Shown piece after piece: positions 8,942-19,924 of a DNA stretch of 64,000 nucleotides. Positions within the stretch are counted from its first letter, which is position 1. Each line of letters opens with the position of its first letter. The DNA is taken from positions 62,001-126,000 of the forward strand of contig JAEUIW010000006.1 in NCBI GenBank assembly GCA_016794925.1. The letters run 5' to 3'. The stretch is from Phycisphaerae bacterium (GTDB lineage: Bacteria; Planctomycetota; Phycisphaerae; Phycisphaerales; UBA1924). The position numbers and the translations under genes were made by a program. The notes below the pieces were generated by a model, which saw only the letters and a list, made by a program, of their open reading frames with translations, was not told where the DNA came from and did no database searches.

Positions 8942-9508
8942 TCATCCGCGCCGCACGCCCATGAACATGCCGACGACGGCCGCCGCGCCCGACGGCAGAT
9001 ACCCAGTCAGAAAACCCTTGATTCTGTCGGCGTGACTCCGCGCCAATTCGACCCCCTCCTCCATCTGCGCCTGCGCGACGGACCAATCGAGGCTCAACAG
9101 CCCGAAGTACTTCGCCGCGAGAAACCCTGCCGCTCCCAGCGCCGCGACAATGAAGACCGCTCTCACGAATTTCTTGAAGGCGTATGCGATACCGAATCCG
9201 GCCAGGAAACTGAAGCCGAATCGGAACGTCGCCGGTGCCGACTCATCGATGAGCCGCTTCCCAGACTCCATAGGAGCGGCCGACAGCCCCCCACCTCCAC
9301 CCGACGTGCCCGGCGCGAACCCCGGGGCGAGAGATGAGGCACCTGATACGCCCGAGGCCGGCGGCTGCACCACAGCCGACGCTGTCGCCGGCCGCGTGGT
9401 CGCGCTGTAGACCCACATCGCCGCGCCCAGGGCCGTGATGAGCAGGCCCACCCAAAGCGCCCTGCTGGTCAAGAGCGAGGCCCGTTTCGGCATGGCAGCG
9501 TCAGCCAC
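8942..9508 (-). CDS. FUN14-like membrane protein
   Basis: The 188-residue protein has one N-terminal membrane segment (ALWVGLLITALGAAMWV, about residues 17-34), a Pro/Ala/Gly-rich linker, then a compact C-terminal region with Gly-rich membrane helices (FRFGFSFLAGFGIAYAFKK and AVFIVAALGAAGFLAAKYF), a short amphipathic helix and a final Gly-rich helix. This arrangement, a Gly-rich membrane region containing GFGIAYAFKK, resembles FUN14-domain proteins found in many planctomycetes. The role of bacterial FUN14 proteins is not established. The gene lies 82 bases upstream of the esterase gene on the same strand and may be co-transcribed with it. Confidence 0.6.
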   Translation of the reverse strand: MADAAMPKRASLLTSRALWVGLLITALGAAMWVYSATTRPATASAVVQPPASGVSGASSLAPGFAPGTSGGGGGLSAAPMESGKRLIDESAPATFRFGFSFLAGFGIAYAFKKFVRAVFIVAALGAAGFLAAKYFGLLSLDWSVAQAQMEEGVELARSHADRIKGFLTGYLPSGAAAVVGMFMGVRRG

Positions 9509-9789
9509 GATTCACCTCCCCGCATTCTACCACCGGGATCAGGCTTGCTTCGCGACAAGCGGCCCTGATTCCGCAACACGTGCGCGCTCGGGAAGCGGAA
9601 GATGATCGCGGCCGGTGAATCCGGCCGACGCGACCCTTGATTCGTGGCGCCCGGAGATCCCGGCGGCCGCGGCGAGGCGTCTCTCGATTCTGAGCACCCG
9701 TTGGTCGAGCCGCGCGCGCCGCCCCGCCCGGCCCCCTACGCGCGGCTCAGACCTCGTCCCACTCATGTGTGTCTACGCTTTGTGCGCGC

Positions 9790-10803
9790 ATGAACTCAAC
9801 CGAAACCGAGCACGCCATCGCGGTCCTGGGTTCCGGCGTCGCAGGCCTGACGACGGCGCTGACCCTGAGTGAGCGTGGCCGACGGGCGGTGGTGTATACG
9901 GACCCGGTGGGTTCGCCGCCGGCATCAGGGGTCGCGCCCGCGCTGTTCACGCCGTACCAAGGCCCGGATAGCGTGCGATTCCGCGCGCGCACCGAGGTAT
10001 CGCTGACGCGTTTGCGCGCCCTCGCCCGATCGCATCCCATCGATTCCGGCGTCCGATTCGGGAAACTCCGTGAGTATTTCTACAAGCCGCACGTGACGCA
10101 TCCCTGGCTCGAAGAGATGCTCGGGACGCGCCGGATTGCGCCAGTGCCCGCCCCGTGCGTGGATGCTACCGAGGACACCCGCCCGCACGTGGACATGCTC
10201 GTGTACCTGCCATGGCTGGAGAGCGAGGTCGCGCGCGCGGGGGTGCGATTCGTCGAGCGACGCGTGCGTTCCTTTGAGGAGGTGTTCGGACTGGGGCACA
10301 AGAAGATCGTCAACTGTGCCGGCCTCGGCGCCCGCTTGCTGACCGACGATCCGCTGCTCAAGCCGATGCACGGGCAGGTGCTGCACGTGCCCAACGACAT
10401 CGGGCTGACGTACAGCCTGCACGACGACGCACCGGGTGGGCGGGTGGCGTACGTGTTCGTGTTCCGGGACCGGCTGGTGCTGGGAGGCACATTCGAGAGT
10501 GGGCGGACCGACGCACGGACCGATCCAGCCGAATTGGATGCGATCGTGGAACGCTGCCGCGGTCTCTTGCGGCTGGACGGTTTTCCCCGCTGGGATGATC
10601 TGGCGCGCGCGAGGGGCCGGGAGATGGCCGCGGCTCGGCCGACCCGCGGGCCGGGGGATGTCCACGAGCAGACGAGGGTGGAACTGGAACCGCGCGAGAA
10701 CGGGCGCGCCATCGTGCACAATTACGGGCACGGACGAACCGGCGTTACGCTGTCATGGGGCACCGCAACGGAAGTGGCCGACATGCTCACGCGGGAGCAG
10801 TGA
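9790..10803 (+). CDS. FAD-dependent D-amino-acid-oxidase-like protein
   Basis: The 337-residue flavoprotein starts with the dinucleotide motif AVLGSGVAGLTTAL and ends with HNYGHGRTGVTLSWG, a hallmark of the D-amino-acid oxidase/D-aspartate oxidase branch of the DAO family. The NCAGLGA segment in the middle is the second FAD-contacting motif. Length matches eukaryotic-type DAAO (about 340). The expected reaction is oxidative deamination of a D-amino acid, giving the 2-oxo acid, ammonia and peroxide; the actual substrate is not evident. The ATG at 9790 is favoured because MSTLCAR upstream is not conserved-looking, but no strong ribosome binding site is seen. Confidence 0.85.
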   Translation: MNSTETEHAIAVLGSGVAGLTTALTLSERGRRAVVYTDPVGSPPASGVAPALFTPYQGPDSVRFRARTEVSLTRLRALARSHPIDSGVRFGKLREYFYKPHVTHPWLEEMLGTRRIAPVPAPCVDATEDTRPHVDMLVYLPWLESEVARAGVRFVERRVRSFEEVFGLGHKKIVNCAGLGARLLTDDPLLKPMHGQVLHVPNDIGLTYSLHDDAPGGRVAYVFVFRDRLVLGGTFESGRTDARTDPAELDAIVERCRGLLRLDGFPRWDDLARARGREMAAARPTRGPGDVHEQTRVELEPRENGRAIVHNYGHGRTGVTLSWGTATEVADMLTREQ

Positions 10804-10835
10804 ACCCTGGAGTTGAACGCGCCGCCGGTGGCCAC

Positions 10836-11675
10836 TCAATCTTGCGCCTTGGCGCGCGGTTTTCCCTCAATCGTGAGTCGTGCGGGGTGCCCGTACCAGG
10901 AGTTCACTCCACCGGGTCCGGGGTACTTGGCTCCGATGAGCGACGCGACATCGGCGATGGACCCGGATGCATCGACCCAGCCATTCCCCACATCGGGAAA
11001 ATCGATGCTGCAATTTTCGCATTTCTCCGGGGAGGCGAAGCGGATCGGGCACCAGAAACTCTCGACATTGCGGAGCATTTCGCTGCCCAGGGACCAGACG
11101 CCGGTCATCCAGTCGCAGTACAGGCACCAGATGAGGTCGTAACCGACCAACCCGGTGAATTTCTGGCGGCTGACGTTGACCCAATCCCGGGAACGATAAC
11201 GGGGCAAGCGGACCAGCCACGTGAGCGGCGGATAGACGATCAACTCGCCGAGGCGAACCGCAGTAAAAATGGGAACGGCCATCGCGGTCCACCAGACGGC
11301 AATGTGGTTGCGCGCGCGACCGACGCGGGTGTTGAGGGTGGAGACGATGCGCGGGCCGCGGCGGGCTTCCGGATGCGCGAGCTCGTGCAGCCGGGACCAG
11401 ATGACGAGGGAGAGTGCTTGCGCGAAGATGGAGACTCCGAGGGCCGAGAAGAGGTCGAGCACTCCGCGGTCATCACGTAGCCGCCACACGGCTCCGGCCG
11501 TGATCGCCGGGGCGATCGTGAAGAAAAAGACAACCAGATCGAGGAGCGGAGCGCGGGCGAGTTGATCGGCAAGGGCTCGGCCGGGCGCACCAAGGCGGGC
11601 GAGTGCATGGAGAGAGCCGGCTCCCAGCAGGATCGCGGCGAGCAGCGCAAGCAACAGGTAGGCGTGCGTGGCCAT
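10836..11675 (-). CDS. Membrane protein with C-terminal cysteine-rich domain, unknown function
   Basis: The 279-residue protein has three or four membrane helices in its first half (around LLLALLAAILLGAGSLHAL, LLDLVVFFFTIAPAITAGAV, LFSALGVSIFAQALSLVIW and a helix beginning IAVWWTAMAVPIF). The second half is soluble, with cysteines in a CxxC (WCLYCDW), a single Cys (WCPIRF) and a second CxxC (KCENC), together able to bind a metal. I recognise no family. The start at 11675 puts the first helix at the N-terminus; the upstream extension is Arg/Thr-rich and unlikely. It converges on the D-amino-acid-oxidase-like gene with a 32-base gap. Confidence 0.7.
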   Translation of the reverse strand: MATHAYLLLALLAAILLGAGSLHALARLGAPGRALADQLARAPLLDLVVFFFTIAPAITAGAVWRLRDDRGVLDLFSALGVSIFAQALSLVIWSRLHELAHPEARRGPRIVSTLNTRVGRARNHIAVWWTAMAVPIFTAVRLGELIVYPPLTWLVRLPRYRSRDWVNVSRQKFTGLVGYDLIWCLYCDWMTGVWSLGSEMLRNVESFWCPIRFASPEKCENCSIDFPDVGNGWVDASGSIADVASLIGAKYPGPGGVNSWYGHPARLTIEGKPRAKAQD

Positions 11676-11873
11676 GAGATCACAATACCGATGGGCGCGG
11701 CGGCGTGCGCGTCGGTCCGTGCCCGCGACCGCCCGAGTTCGTCGGGTCGCCGGTGTCACAACGAGCGATCGCCCGCTGGACGCACGCGCGGTTGCACTCG
11801 CGCTCGACGTTGGGTAGCTTGGAGGGGAGGGTCGGCGCGGCCGGCCTCTTCACACACATCGCGGAGCGGAACC

Positions 11874-12077
11874 ATGGCAAAGAAGACCGAGAAGAAGGCA
11901 AAGAAGAAGTCGGCGAAAAAGACGAAGAAGAAAGCAGGAAAGCGTACGACTTTGTATAGCAGCAAGGGAAAGAAACTCTACGCCGTGCGGGATTCGGGCG
12001 GGAAGTTCAAGGACATCCAGTCGTACCAGCGGGCCCACTCGATGGACATGAAGCGGAAAGCCAAAGACGAGGCCTGA
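11874..12077 (+). CDS. Small lysine-rich, histone-H1-like protein
   Basis: The 67-residue product has a Lys/Ala N-terminal tail (about 14 lysines in the first 23 residues) and a short conserved-looking segment, KKLYAVRDSGGKFKDIQSY, ending in QRAHSMDMKRKAK. Small basic proteins with this segment occur in diverse bacteria, and a nucleic-acid-binding role is inferred from charge. The ATG at 11874 is preceded by CGGAG at reasonable distance. A hairpin terminator follows at 12118, so it is a single-gene unit. Confidence 0.8.
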   Translation: MAKKTEKKAKKKSAKKTKKKAGKRTTLYSSKGKKLYAVRDSGGKFKDIQSYQRAHSMDMKRKAKDEA

Positions 12078-12117
12078 GACAACGCAGATTGACATAGGTC
12101 TGGATAATGAAGAGGCA

Positions 12118-12146
12118 GGGTGTCCGGTACGATGGACGCCCTTTTT
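12118..12146 (+). terminator. Rho-independent terminator of the lysine-rich protein gene
   Basis: GGGTGTCC (12118-12125) pairs with GGACGCCC (12134-12141) through one G-U, with an 8-base loop and a following run of five T. The remaining 200 bases to the next gene hold no feature I can support. Confidence 0.82.
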
Positions 12147-12364
12147 ATTGCCGCCAGCCTCACCGCCGATGCGATTGGCGCAAACCGGATTCGGCGCCGC
12201 GTCTGCTGTGCGCGGGAAGTCGCTCCGCCGATCCGAAGACTCCCGGTCGGCAACGGAGCATTCCAGACGATGAACGCCTCACGATCAACGTGCAGGAGCA
12301 CGCACGCCACATGCGTGCTCGCAACACCGAATCGATCCAGCGCGATTGCCTGTTGAACCCTGGG

Positions 12365-15300
12365 CTACTGACCAAGAGCAACCTGGGTGGTGACTTGGGA
12401 CTGCCACGTGAGGGAACTGATGAAGAACGAGAAAACAATCAGATTCTGATCGCCGGTTGAGCGTGGCGCGGCGACGACGATGCGGTTGCCCGTGGCCGCG
12501 CTGCCGAGTGCGAAGATGACGGGGACGTTGGCGGCGCTGGCCGTAGAAACATTGGTCGGAACCCACTTGGGCACCGAAGGAGAGAAGCGGAGGGAGTGGA
12601 GGTTCCCCGACGCGTCGGTGCCGAGAAGATTGAGAGACTGGTCATCGCCGACGACGGCCTCCACGCCCTTGGCAAAGGCCACGCCGGCGGAGCCCGCCGC
12701 GGCGGTGACGTTGGCGGTCTTCCAGTCTGCGCCGAAGCCGAGGTCCGGGGCGTACCAATACGTGCGGACGTTGCCGTTCTCGTCGAGGCCGGCAATGTTG
12801 AGGCCGCCGTAATCGGTGACGTATGCGTCGAGCTGACCGAAGAGCTTGGGAGCGAAGGCGCGGTCGGCATCGAAGTTGCCGGACGACTGCCCGTACTTGT
12901 CCTGCAGGAATTTGGTGAAATTGACGAACTGCCAATCGTCCTTGCCGAAGAACGACTTGAAGTTTGGCCCCCAGTAGTACAGGATGACCTCACCGTCGGC
13001 GTTGAGGCCGGCGAGACTCAGGCCATCGCCCGGGGCGATGTAGCCGGTAAGTCCACGCTGCATGAGCGGTCCGCCGAAGAGCTGGGTGAGGTCGGAAAAG
13101 TTATAGACCCTCTGAGCGGGACTGGGGATCCAGTAGAAGACGGTGTGACCCCGGGCGTCGAGGCCGGAAATGTGCTGCGCGCCCCAACTGGGGAGGAAGC
13201 TGGACAGGTCGCCCGTGAGACCAGGCTGACCGGAGGCGGCGGTCTGATCGGTGGCGGTCCAGGTGTTGGTCTCGAGGTTGCCATCGAGGACCCAGAGATG
13301 GTGTCGCTCGTCGGTGAGGGCGAGCTTGATGAGACCGTCCTTGGTGGTGTAGGCGGTCATGTCCAGAACGCTGCCGCGGAAGTTGGCCAGGCCGGCGACG
13401 TCGACCACAGTGGTCTGGCCGGTGGCGTTGTTGAGAATGGTGGCAATGGGCTGGCGGTCGATGCCCAGAGAGAAGGTGACAAGCTGTGAACCGGCAGTGG
13501 TCTTGGCCTTGCCGCCGCGCACGACCTGAACCTGACCTGCGGCGGCGCGTGCCTTGAACTTGACGGCCACGTCCTGCGTGAAATCGGGGAGCACAAAGGA
13601 GAGCGTGCCGGATGAGACGAACAGATTGGCCAAAGTCGCGATGGGTCCGGTGACACCTTGCAGCGTCGACCATATTTCGACATCGACGGTGACATCGGCG
13701 CTCAGACCACCGATGGTGACGGTCGCTCCGGTGACCGTGCCATTGGACTTGTTGCCGTCCTGGAGGATGTAGGCAACGCCCTGTCGGCCGTCTGAAACTC
13801 CCCAGGCGAGGAGGGTGCGCCCGGTCGCTGCCGCGGAGATCAGGCCGGTGAGCGGGAATGACTGGAAGCTGCCGAACGACACCGCCAAGGACGTGCTGTT
13901 GACGAAACGAGAGAACGTCTGCTGAAGAGGGCGCATCTGGCCGGGGAGATTGAAGATGGATGACGGGGTGGTGATCGGGAGGCTCACGTCGGTGAGCAGG
14001 AACGCGTTGGGCGTGAGCTCGTCGGCGGGAATGCGCAGCCCGGTACCAACCAGACCCGAGGCGAAACCCGACCAGAGCACCGTGCGGAAGATGGCCTCGT
14101 CCTCGTTTTGCGTAAACGCGGCGCTGTAGGCGGGGACTCCGCCCGGCCAGTCGGAGCGGGTCATTCCCCACTCGCCGTTGAGCACGGGCTTGGGATCGTT
14201 GCGTCGGGTGAGGTTGTACGCGGTGAGATTGGCGGTCTCGATGGCGGCGAGGATCTTGCGGTCCGCCGCGGGGTTGTTGATCGGCTCCTCACTGGGGTTG
14301 GTGTAGAGGTGCGGGGCGAGTACGTCGTGGGTGCGGCTGAGGAACATCGCGCGTCCGACTGGGCCGCGCGGATCCTGGACGATGGTGGAATTGAAGAGCA
14401 GACGCTCGGGGTCCAACGTCCGAACGTATGTGGCGAGATCGTTGACCCAGATGGAGCGGCGGCGGAGCTCGGTCTCCCGTCCGGGCTCGGCGTTGCCTTC
14501 GGCGTTGAGGGTCCAGCCGTAGCTGTCCCATTCGTTGAGCGGCTCCCAGCCCAGGAGGTGGTCGGCGTTGGGGCTGGCCTTGACCCACGCGGCGAGCTGG
14601 TTGAATCGCGCCTTGGCGATGTCAAGCGTCTGCGCATTCTGAAAGAAGTCGTTGATGTTGTTGATCGCGCCGCCGCGAGCGGAGGCGAATGGCGTGCGAA
14701 CGAAGGCAAGGGGATCGGAATAGGCGAATGTGTCGAAGGGGCTGAAGATGAGGTACATGTCGTGGGAGGCGGCCTGGATGAGCAGATTCGTGATGAACTG
14801 CCGCATGTTGTCGTTGAACTGGCCGCGGTTGTACTCGGTCCAGTACAGGCCGTCCGGGAGCGCGGTGTTGCCGACTTGCGGCAGGTTTGGGAGTTCGAGA
14901 AAGATGCGCATGGTGTTGACGCCGCGCGCCTTGAGCAAATCAAAGTACGCGCCGGCGGTGCCCTCGAAACTGGGCTCGGTATTGAAATTCAGGAGGCGCT
15001 TGCTGGTGTTGTCCCAGACCGTGCCGGGGTAGAGGTTGCGTGTGTAGGCGAAGCTGAGGCCGAGGTGATCGCCGACGGGGACGAATGCCGTGCCGTTCTC
15101 GTAGATGAGCGTGCCGCCCATGGGCGAGACGACGATTTTGCCCTTGTCCGTTGCGGACTTGGGGACGCCGGTCGTGAAGGCCGTGGTGGAGGTGATGTCG
15201 GACAGATTGCCGTTGCCGTCGACCGCGCGGACGGCGACGAAGTACGTCGTCTGCGGCGCAAGCCCGGTGACGCGGAGGGACTCCTTGGCACCCTGGAGGC

Positions 15301-16423
15301 GGGGGACGTACGCGTTCTCGAACACCGCGGCCTTCAGCCACTGGGTGTCGTTGGTGATGGCGGTGGTGGCGTATCGAATTTCGTAGGCGGATACGTGCCC
15401 TTTGCCAGTGGTTGTGCCGGCGGGAGCCAGAAAGTCCACCCTGGCGCCGTATGCGGCGATCTGGTTTACATCGAGGGAGGAGATGCGGGCGGGTTTCTCA
15501 CCCGCGGCCCCGTCGAGGAACATGAGCTCGGCGTAATTCACAGGGCCGCGGAGCCCGGCCTGGCTGGCGGTGTAGCTGCTGAACACGCCCTCGACATGGT
15601 CGTCGATGAACGCGGGCTTCGTGAAGCGCTGGGAGCTGGAGCGATAATCGGTGAAATCGCGCCGGCCGCCCTCGTTGTCGAAGATCACATCGTAATTGAC
15701 GCCGATGGTCTGACCGTGAACGGGCCTGGTGATGCCCAGCGCGGCCCAGGTGAAACAGATCTCGGTGACCCAGCCGACGTCGGTGTCCGCGTTGTTGTTG
15801 ACGGTGCCGTTGACACGCGTGGAGTACGCGATGCCGGGGTCGATGGTGTTGCCGGGGATGACGCCGGCGGTGCCGCCGGCACCGTTGCCCTTGTCCCACT
15901 TGGCGCGCCGCACGATACCCGTGCCGTTGAGCGGATCGGTGGGATTTCCCAGGTTGGCGCCGAAGGCGCGGTCGCCCGCCTGAAAGAACTCGTCGCGGCT
16001 GTCGTCGAGATCAAGGTAAACGGTGACCGAGTCATCGCCCTCGAGCTCATAGCTGTCGCCGGCGCCAGCGCCGTTGCCATCGGCCCAGAGCTGGGCGTCC
16101 CGGACGTCAAAGGCGACGAAGAGGGCATCGTCGGTCCAAAGGAATTTGGTGGTAACCCGACCGTCGGCACGAAAAGCCTGGGTCTGGACGACTGTGTGCG
16201 CGGAATCCCATCCCGGCTCATTGAGCACGCCGTCGATGGTGATCTCGCGTGATTTGGGGGCGAGCCAAAGCGGGTTGTCCTGGGGCGCGATGGGATCCGC
16301 GGCGAGCATCACGCGTGGTTCGAGCGGGTCCATGAACTGGAAATGACCGCGCTCCGGGATCGTCCCGGCAGAGGTGACCAGCCGACGGATCCTGAAAGCG
16401 CCGGTCTTTCGTTGCTCACGCAT
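12365..16423 (-). CDS. Giant surface glycoside hydrolase with LEPR motif, CBM9-like and FN3-like domains
   Basis: The 1352-residue protein carries the planctomycete N-terminal motif LEPRVMLA at 34-41. Next come a CBM9/DOMON-like carbohydrate-binding domain (about 51-305, with ITIDGVLNEPGW), a fibronectin-III-like domain (about 312-418, with GLAPQTTYFVAVRAVDG), and a GH5-like clan-A barrel (about 430-840). In the barrel the acid/base Glu is seen at 631 in WEPLNEW and the likely nucleophile at 751 in NGEWG. A beta-sandwich (about 845-960) follows, and the last 390 residues contain repeated units of the form GLDxxGxVxxYxW, possibly a propeller. AAGGGG before the ATG at 16423 supports this start. 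A cell-surface beta-mannanase or cellulase-like role is inferred; the substrate is unknown. Confidence 0.82.
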   Translation of the reverse strand: MREQRKTGAFRIRRLVTSAGTIPERGHFQFMDPLEPRVMLAADPIAPQDNPLWLAPKSREITIDGVLNEPGWDSAHTVVQTQAFRADGRVTTKFLWTDDALFVAFDVRDAQLWADGNGAGAGDSYELEGDDSVTVYLDLDDSRDEFFQAGDRAFGANLGNPTDPLNGTGIVRRAKWDKGNGAGGTAGVIPGNTIDPGIAYSTRVNGTVNNNADTDVGWVTEICFTWAALGITRPVHGQTIGVNYDVIFDNEGGRRDFTDYRSSSQRFTKPAFIDDHVEGVFSSYTASQAGLRGPVNYAELMFLDGAAGEKPARISSLDVNQIAAYGARVDFLAPAGTTTGKGHVSAYEIRYATTAITNDTQWLKAAVFENAYVPRLQGAKESLRVTGLAPQTTYFVAVRAVDGNGNLSDITSTTAFTTGVPKSATDKGKIVVSPMGGTLIYENGTAFVPVGDHLGLSFAYTRNLYPGTVWDNTSKRLLNFNTEPSFEGTAGAYFDLLKARGVNTMRIFLELPNLPQVGNTALPDGLYWTEYNRGQFNDNMRQFITNLLIQAASHDMYLIFSPFDTFAYSDPLAFVRTPFASARGGAINNINDFFQNAQTLDIAKARFNQLAAWVKASPNADHLLGWEPLNEWDSYGWTLNAEGNAEPGRETELRRRSIWVNDLATYVRTLDPERLLFNSTIVQDPRGPVGRAMFLSRTHDVLAPHLYTNPSEEPINNPAADRKILAAIETANLTAYNLTRRNDPKPVLNGEWGMTRSDWPGGVPAYSAAFTQNEDEAIFRTVLWSGFASGLVGTGLRIPADELTPNAFLLTDVSLPITTPSSIFNLPGQMRPLQQTFSRFVNSTSLAVSFGSFQSFPLTGLISAAATGRTLLAWGVSDGRQGVAYILQDGNKSNGTVTGATVTIGGLSADVTVDVEIWSTLQGVTGPIATLANLFVSSGTLSFVLPDFTQDVAVKFKARAAAGQVQVVRGGKAKTTAGSQLVTFSLGIDRQPIATILNNATGQTTVVDVAGLANFRGSVLDMTAYTTKDGLIKLALTDERHHLWVLDGNLETNTWTATDQTAASGQPGLTGDLSSFLPSWGAQHISGLDARGHTVFYWIPSPAQRVYNFSDLTQLFGGPLMQRGLTGYIAPGDGLSLAGLNADGEVILYYWGPNFKSFFGKDDWQFVNFTKFLQDKYGQSSGNFDADRAFAPKLFGQLDAYVTDYGGLNIAGLDENGNVRTYWYAPDLGFGADWKTANVTAAAGSAGVAFAKGVEAVVGDDQSLNLLGTDASGNLHSLRFSPSVPKWVPTNVSTASAANVPVIFALGSAATGNRIVVAAPRSTGDQNLIVFSFFISSLTWQSQVTTQVALGQ

Positions 16424-16571
16424 GATCAGAGTCCCCTTGCTTGAGTGATGGCCGGATTCAGCCCAAGGCCCCACGGGCAACGCGCCGTCCGAGAATATCA
16501 CGGACGAACAAGGCCCGCAAGGTGCTCATCGGCACCTGTGCTTCCGATTCATCGAAGTCGAGACGCGACGT

Positions 16572-18896
<2,325 letters not shown>

Positions 18897-18932
18897 CGTG
18901 CCACTCCCTCGCGGGCCCGTGCGGCAGCCCGG

Positions 18933-19898
18933 CTATTGAACCAGACCCTTCGTCAGACGCATGAACGCGGTCTCGAGGTTGATCGGTTCCTCCGTGAACT
19001 TCACGAGGCGGAACCCCTGGTTCATGAGTAGGTTAGGCAGGTCGCTCAGGTCCAGTTTCGCATCGGCGGCGATGCTGACCTGAATGATCTGCCGCGGGGC
19101 GCCGCCCTGAGCGGAGCCTGCCTCGGCGTCGATCACCGCGACCTTGGCCACCCCTTTGACACGGGCGAGCAGGTCCGCGGCCGCGGGCACGCGCTCGGCA
19201 ACAGCAACGTGGACGACATGCCCCACTTTGGCACGACGGATGATCTCGGCAACGGGGCCGTTGAAGAGGAGCTTGCCGCGCTCGATGACGCCGACGACGT
19301 TGCACAACTCCGCCAGCTCGCTCAGGATGTGAGACGAGATGATGATGGTCTTGCCCATGCGGCGCAGCTCCTTGAGCAGCTCGCGCATCTCGACGCGGGC
19401 GCGGGGGTCCAGGCCGCTGGCGGGTTCGTCCATGAGCAGGACCTTGGGATCGTGGAGCAGGACTCGGGCGACGCTCAGCCGCTGTTGCATGCCGCGCGAG
19501 AGCCCGTTGACCTCCGAGTCGGCCTTGTACGCCAGGTCCGTCAAGTCGAGCACGTCGCCCACGACTTTCTCGCGCTTGTCGCCGTGGATGTTGTAGCACG
19601 CGGCGAAGAACTCGAGATACTCCGTCACGACCATGTCCTGATAGGCGCCCATGAAATCGGGCACGTAACCGATGATCGGTCGGATCTGCCGATTCTGATA
19701 GCCGACGGTCAGGCCGTCGATCATGGCCTGGCCGCTGCTTGGCTTGAGCAGCGTGGCGAGGATCTTGATGGTCGTGGTCTTGCCCGCGCCATTGGGACCG
19801 ATGAACCCGAAACAATCCCCCGCCTCGACGCCGAGATTCAGGCTGTCGAGCGCGATGAGATCGCCGTACCGCTTGGTCAGGTTGACGGTCTCGATCAT
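18933..19898 (-). CDS. ABC transporter ATP-binding protein
   Basis: The 321-residue ATPase has Walker A GPNGAGKT at 34-41, signature LSRGMQQ at 133-139 and Walker B VLLMDEP at 153-159, followed by the switch-like SSH motif (IISSHI). A C-terminal extension of about 100 residues is typical of ABC-2 type exporters such as GldA or NatA relatives. Its start at 19898 lies 26 bases after the end of the upstream 828-residue membrane protein gene, so the two are probably co-transcribed. No ABC-2 permease with multiple membrane helices is encoded next to it, so the membrane partner is either the upstream protein or encoded elsewhere. Confidence 0.93.
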   Translation of the reverse strand: MIETVNLTKRYGDLIALDSLNLGVEAGDCFGFIGPNGAGKTTTIKILATLLKPSSGQAMIDGLTVGYQNRQIRPIIGYVPDFMGAYQDMVVTEYLEFFAACYNIHGDKREKVVGDVLDLTDLAYKADSEVNGLSRGMQQRLSVARVLLHDPKVLLMDEPASGLDPRARVEMRELLKELRRMGKTIIISSHILSELAELCNVVGVIERGKLLFNGPVAEIIRRAKVGHVVHVAVAERVPAAADLLARVKGVAKVAVIDAEAGSAQGGAPRQIIQVSIAADAKLDLSDLPNLLMNQGFRLVKFTEEPINLETAFMRLTKGLVQ

Positions 19899-19924
19899 GG
19901 GCACGTGCGGGGCCTTTCGGTCGG

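Noticed and set aside
9539-9766. A 75-codon minus-strand frame in the spacer before the D-amino-acid-oxidase-like gene
   Set aside because: It has some helical character but is Arg-rich, has no ribosome binding site and no recognised motif, so I could not support it.
12120-12356. A 78-codon plus-strand frame after the lysine-rich protein gene
   Set aside because: It begins inside a terminator hairpin and shows no domain or ribosome binding site.
14108-16252. A 714-codon open frame on the plus strand, antisense to the glycosidase gene
   Set aside because: It mirrors the codon bias of the minus-strand gene, has Val/Gly-rich translation without any domain, and the opposite strand has clear conserved motifs.
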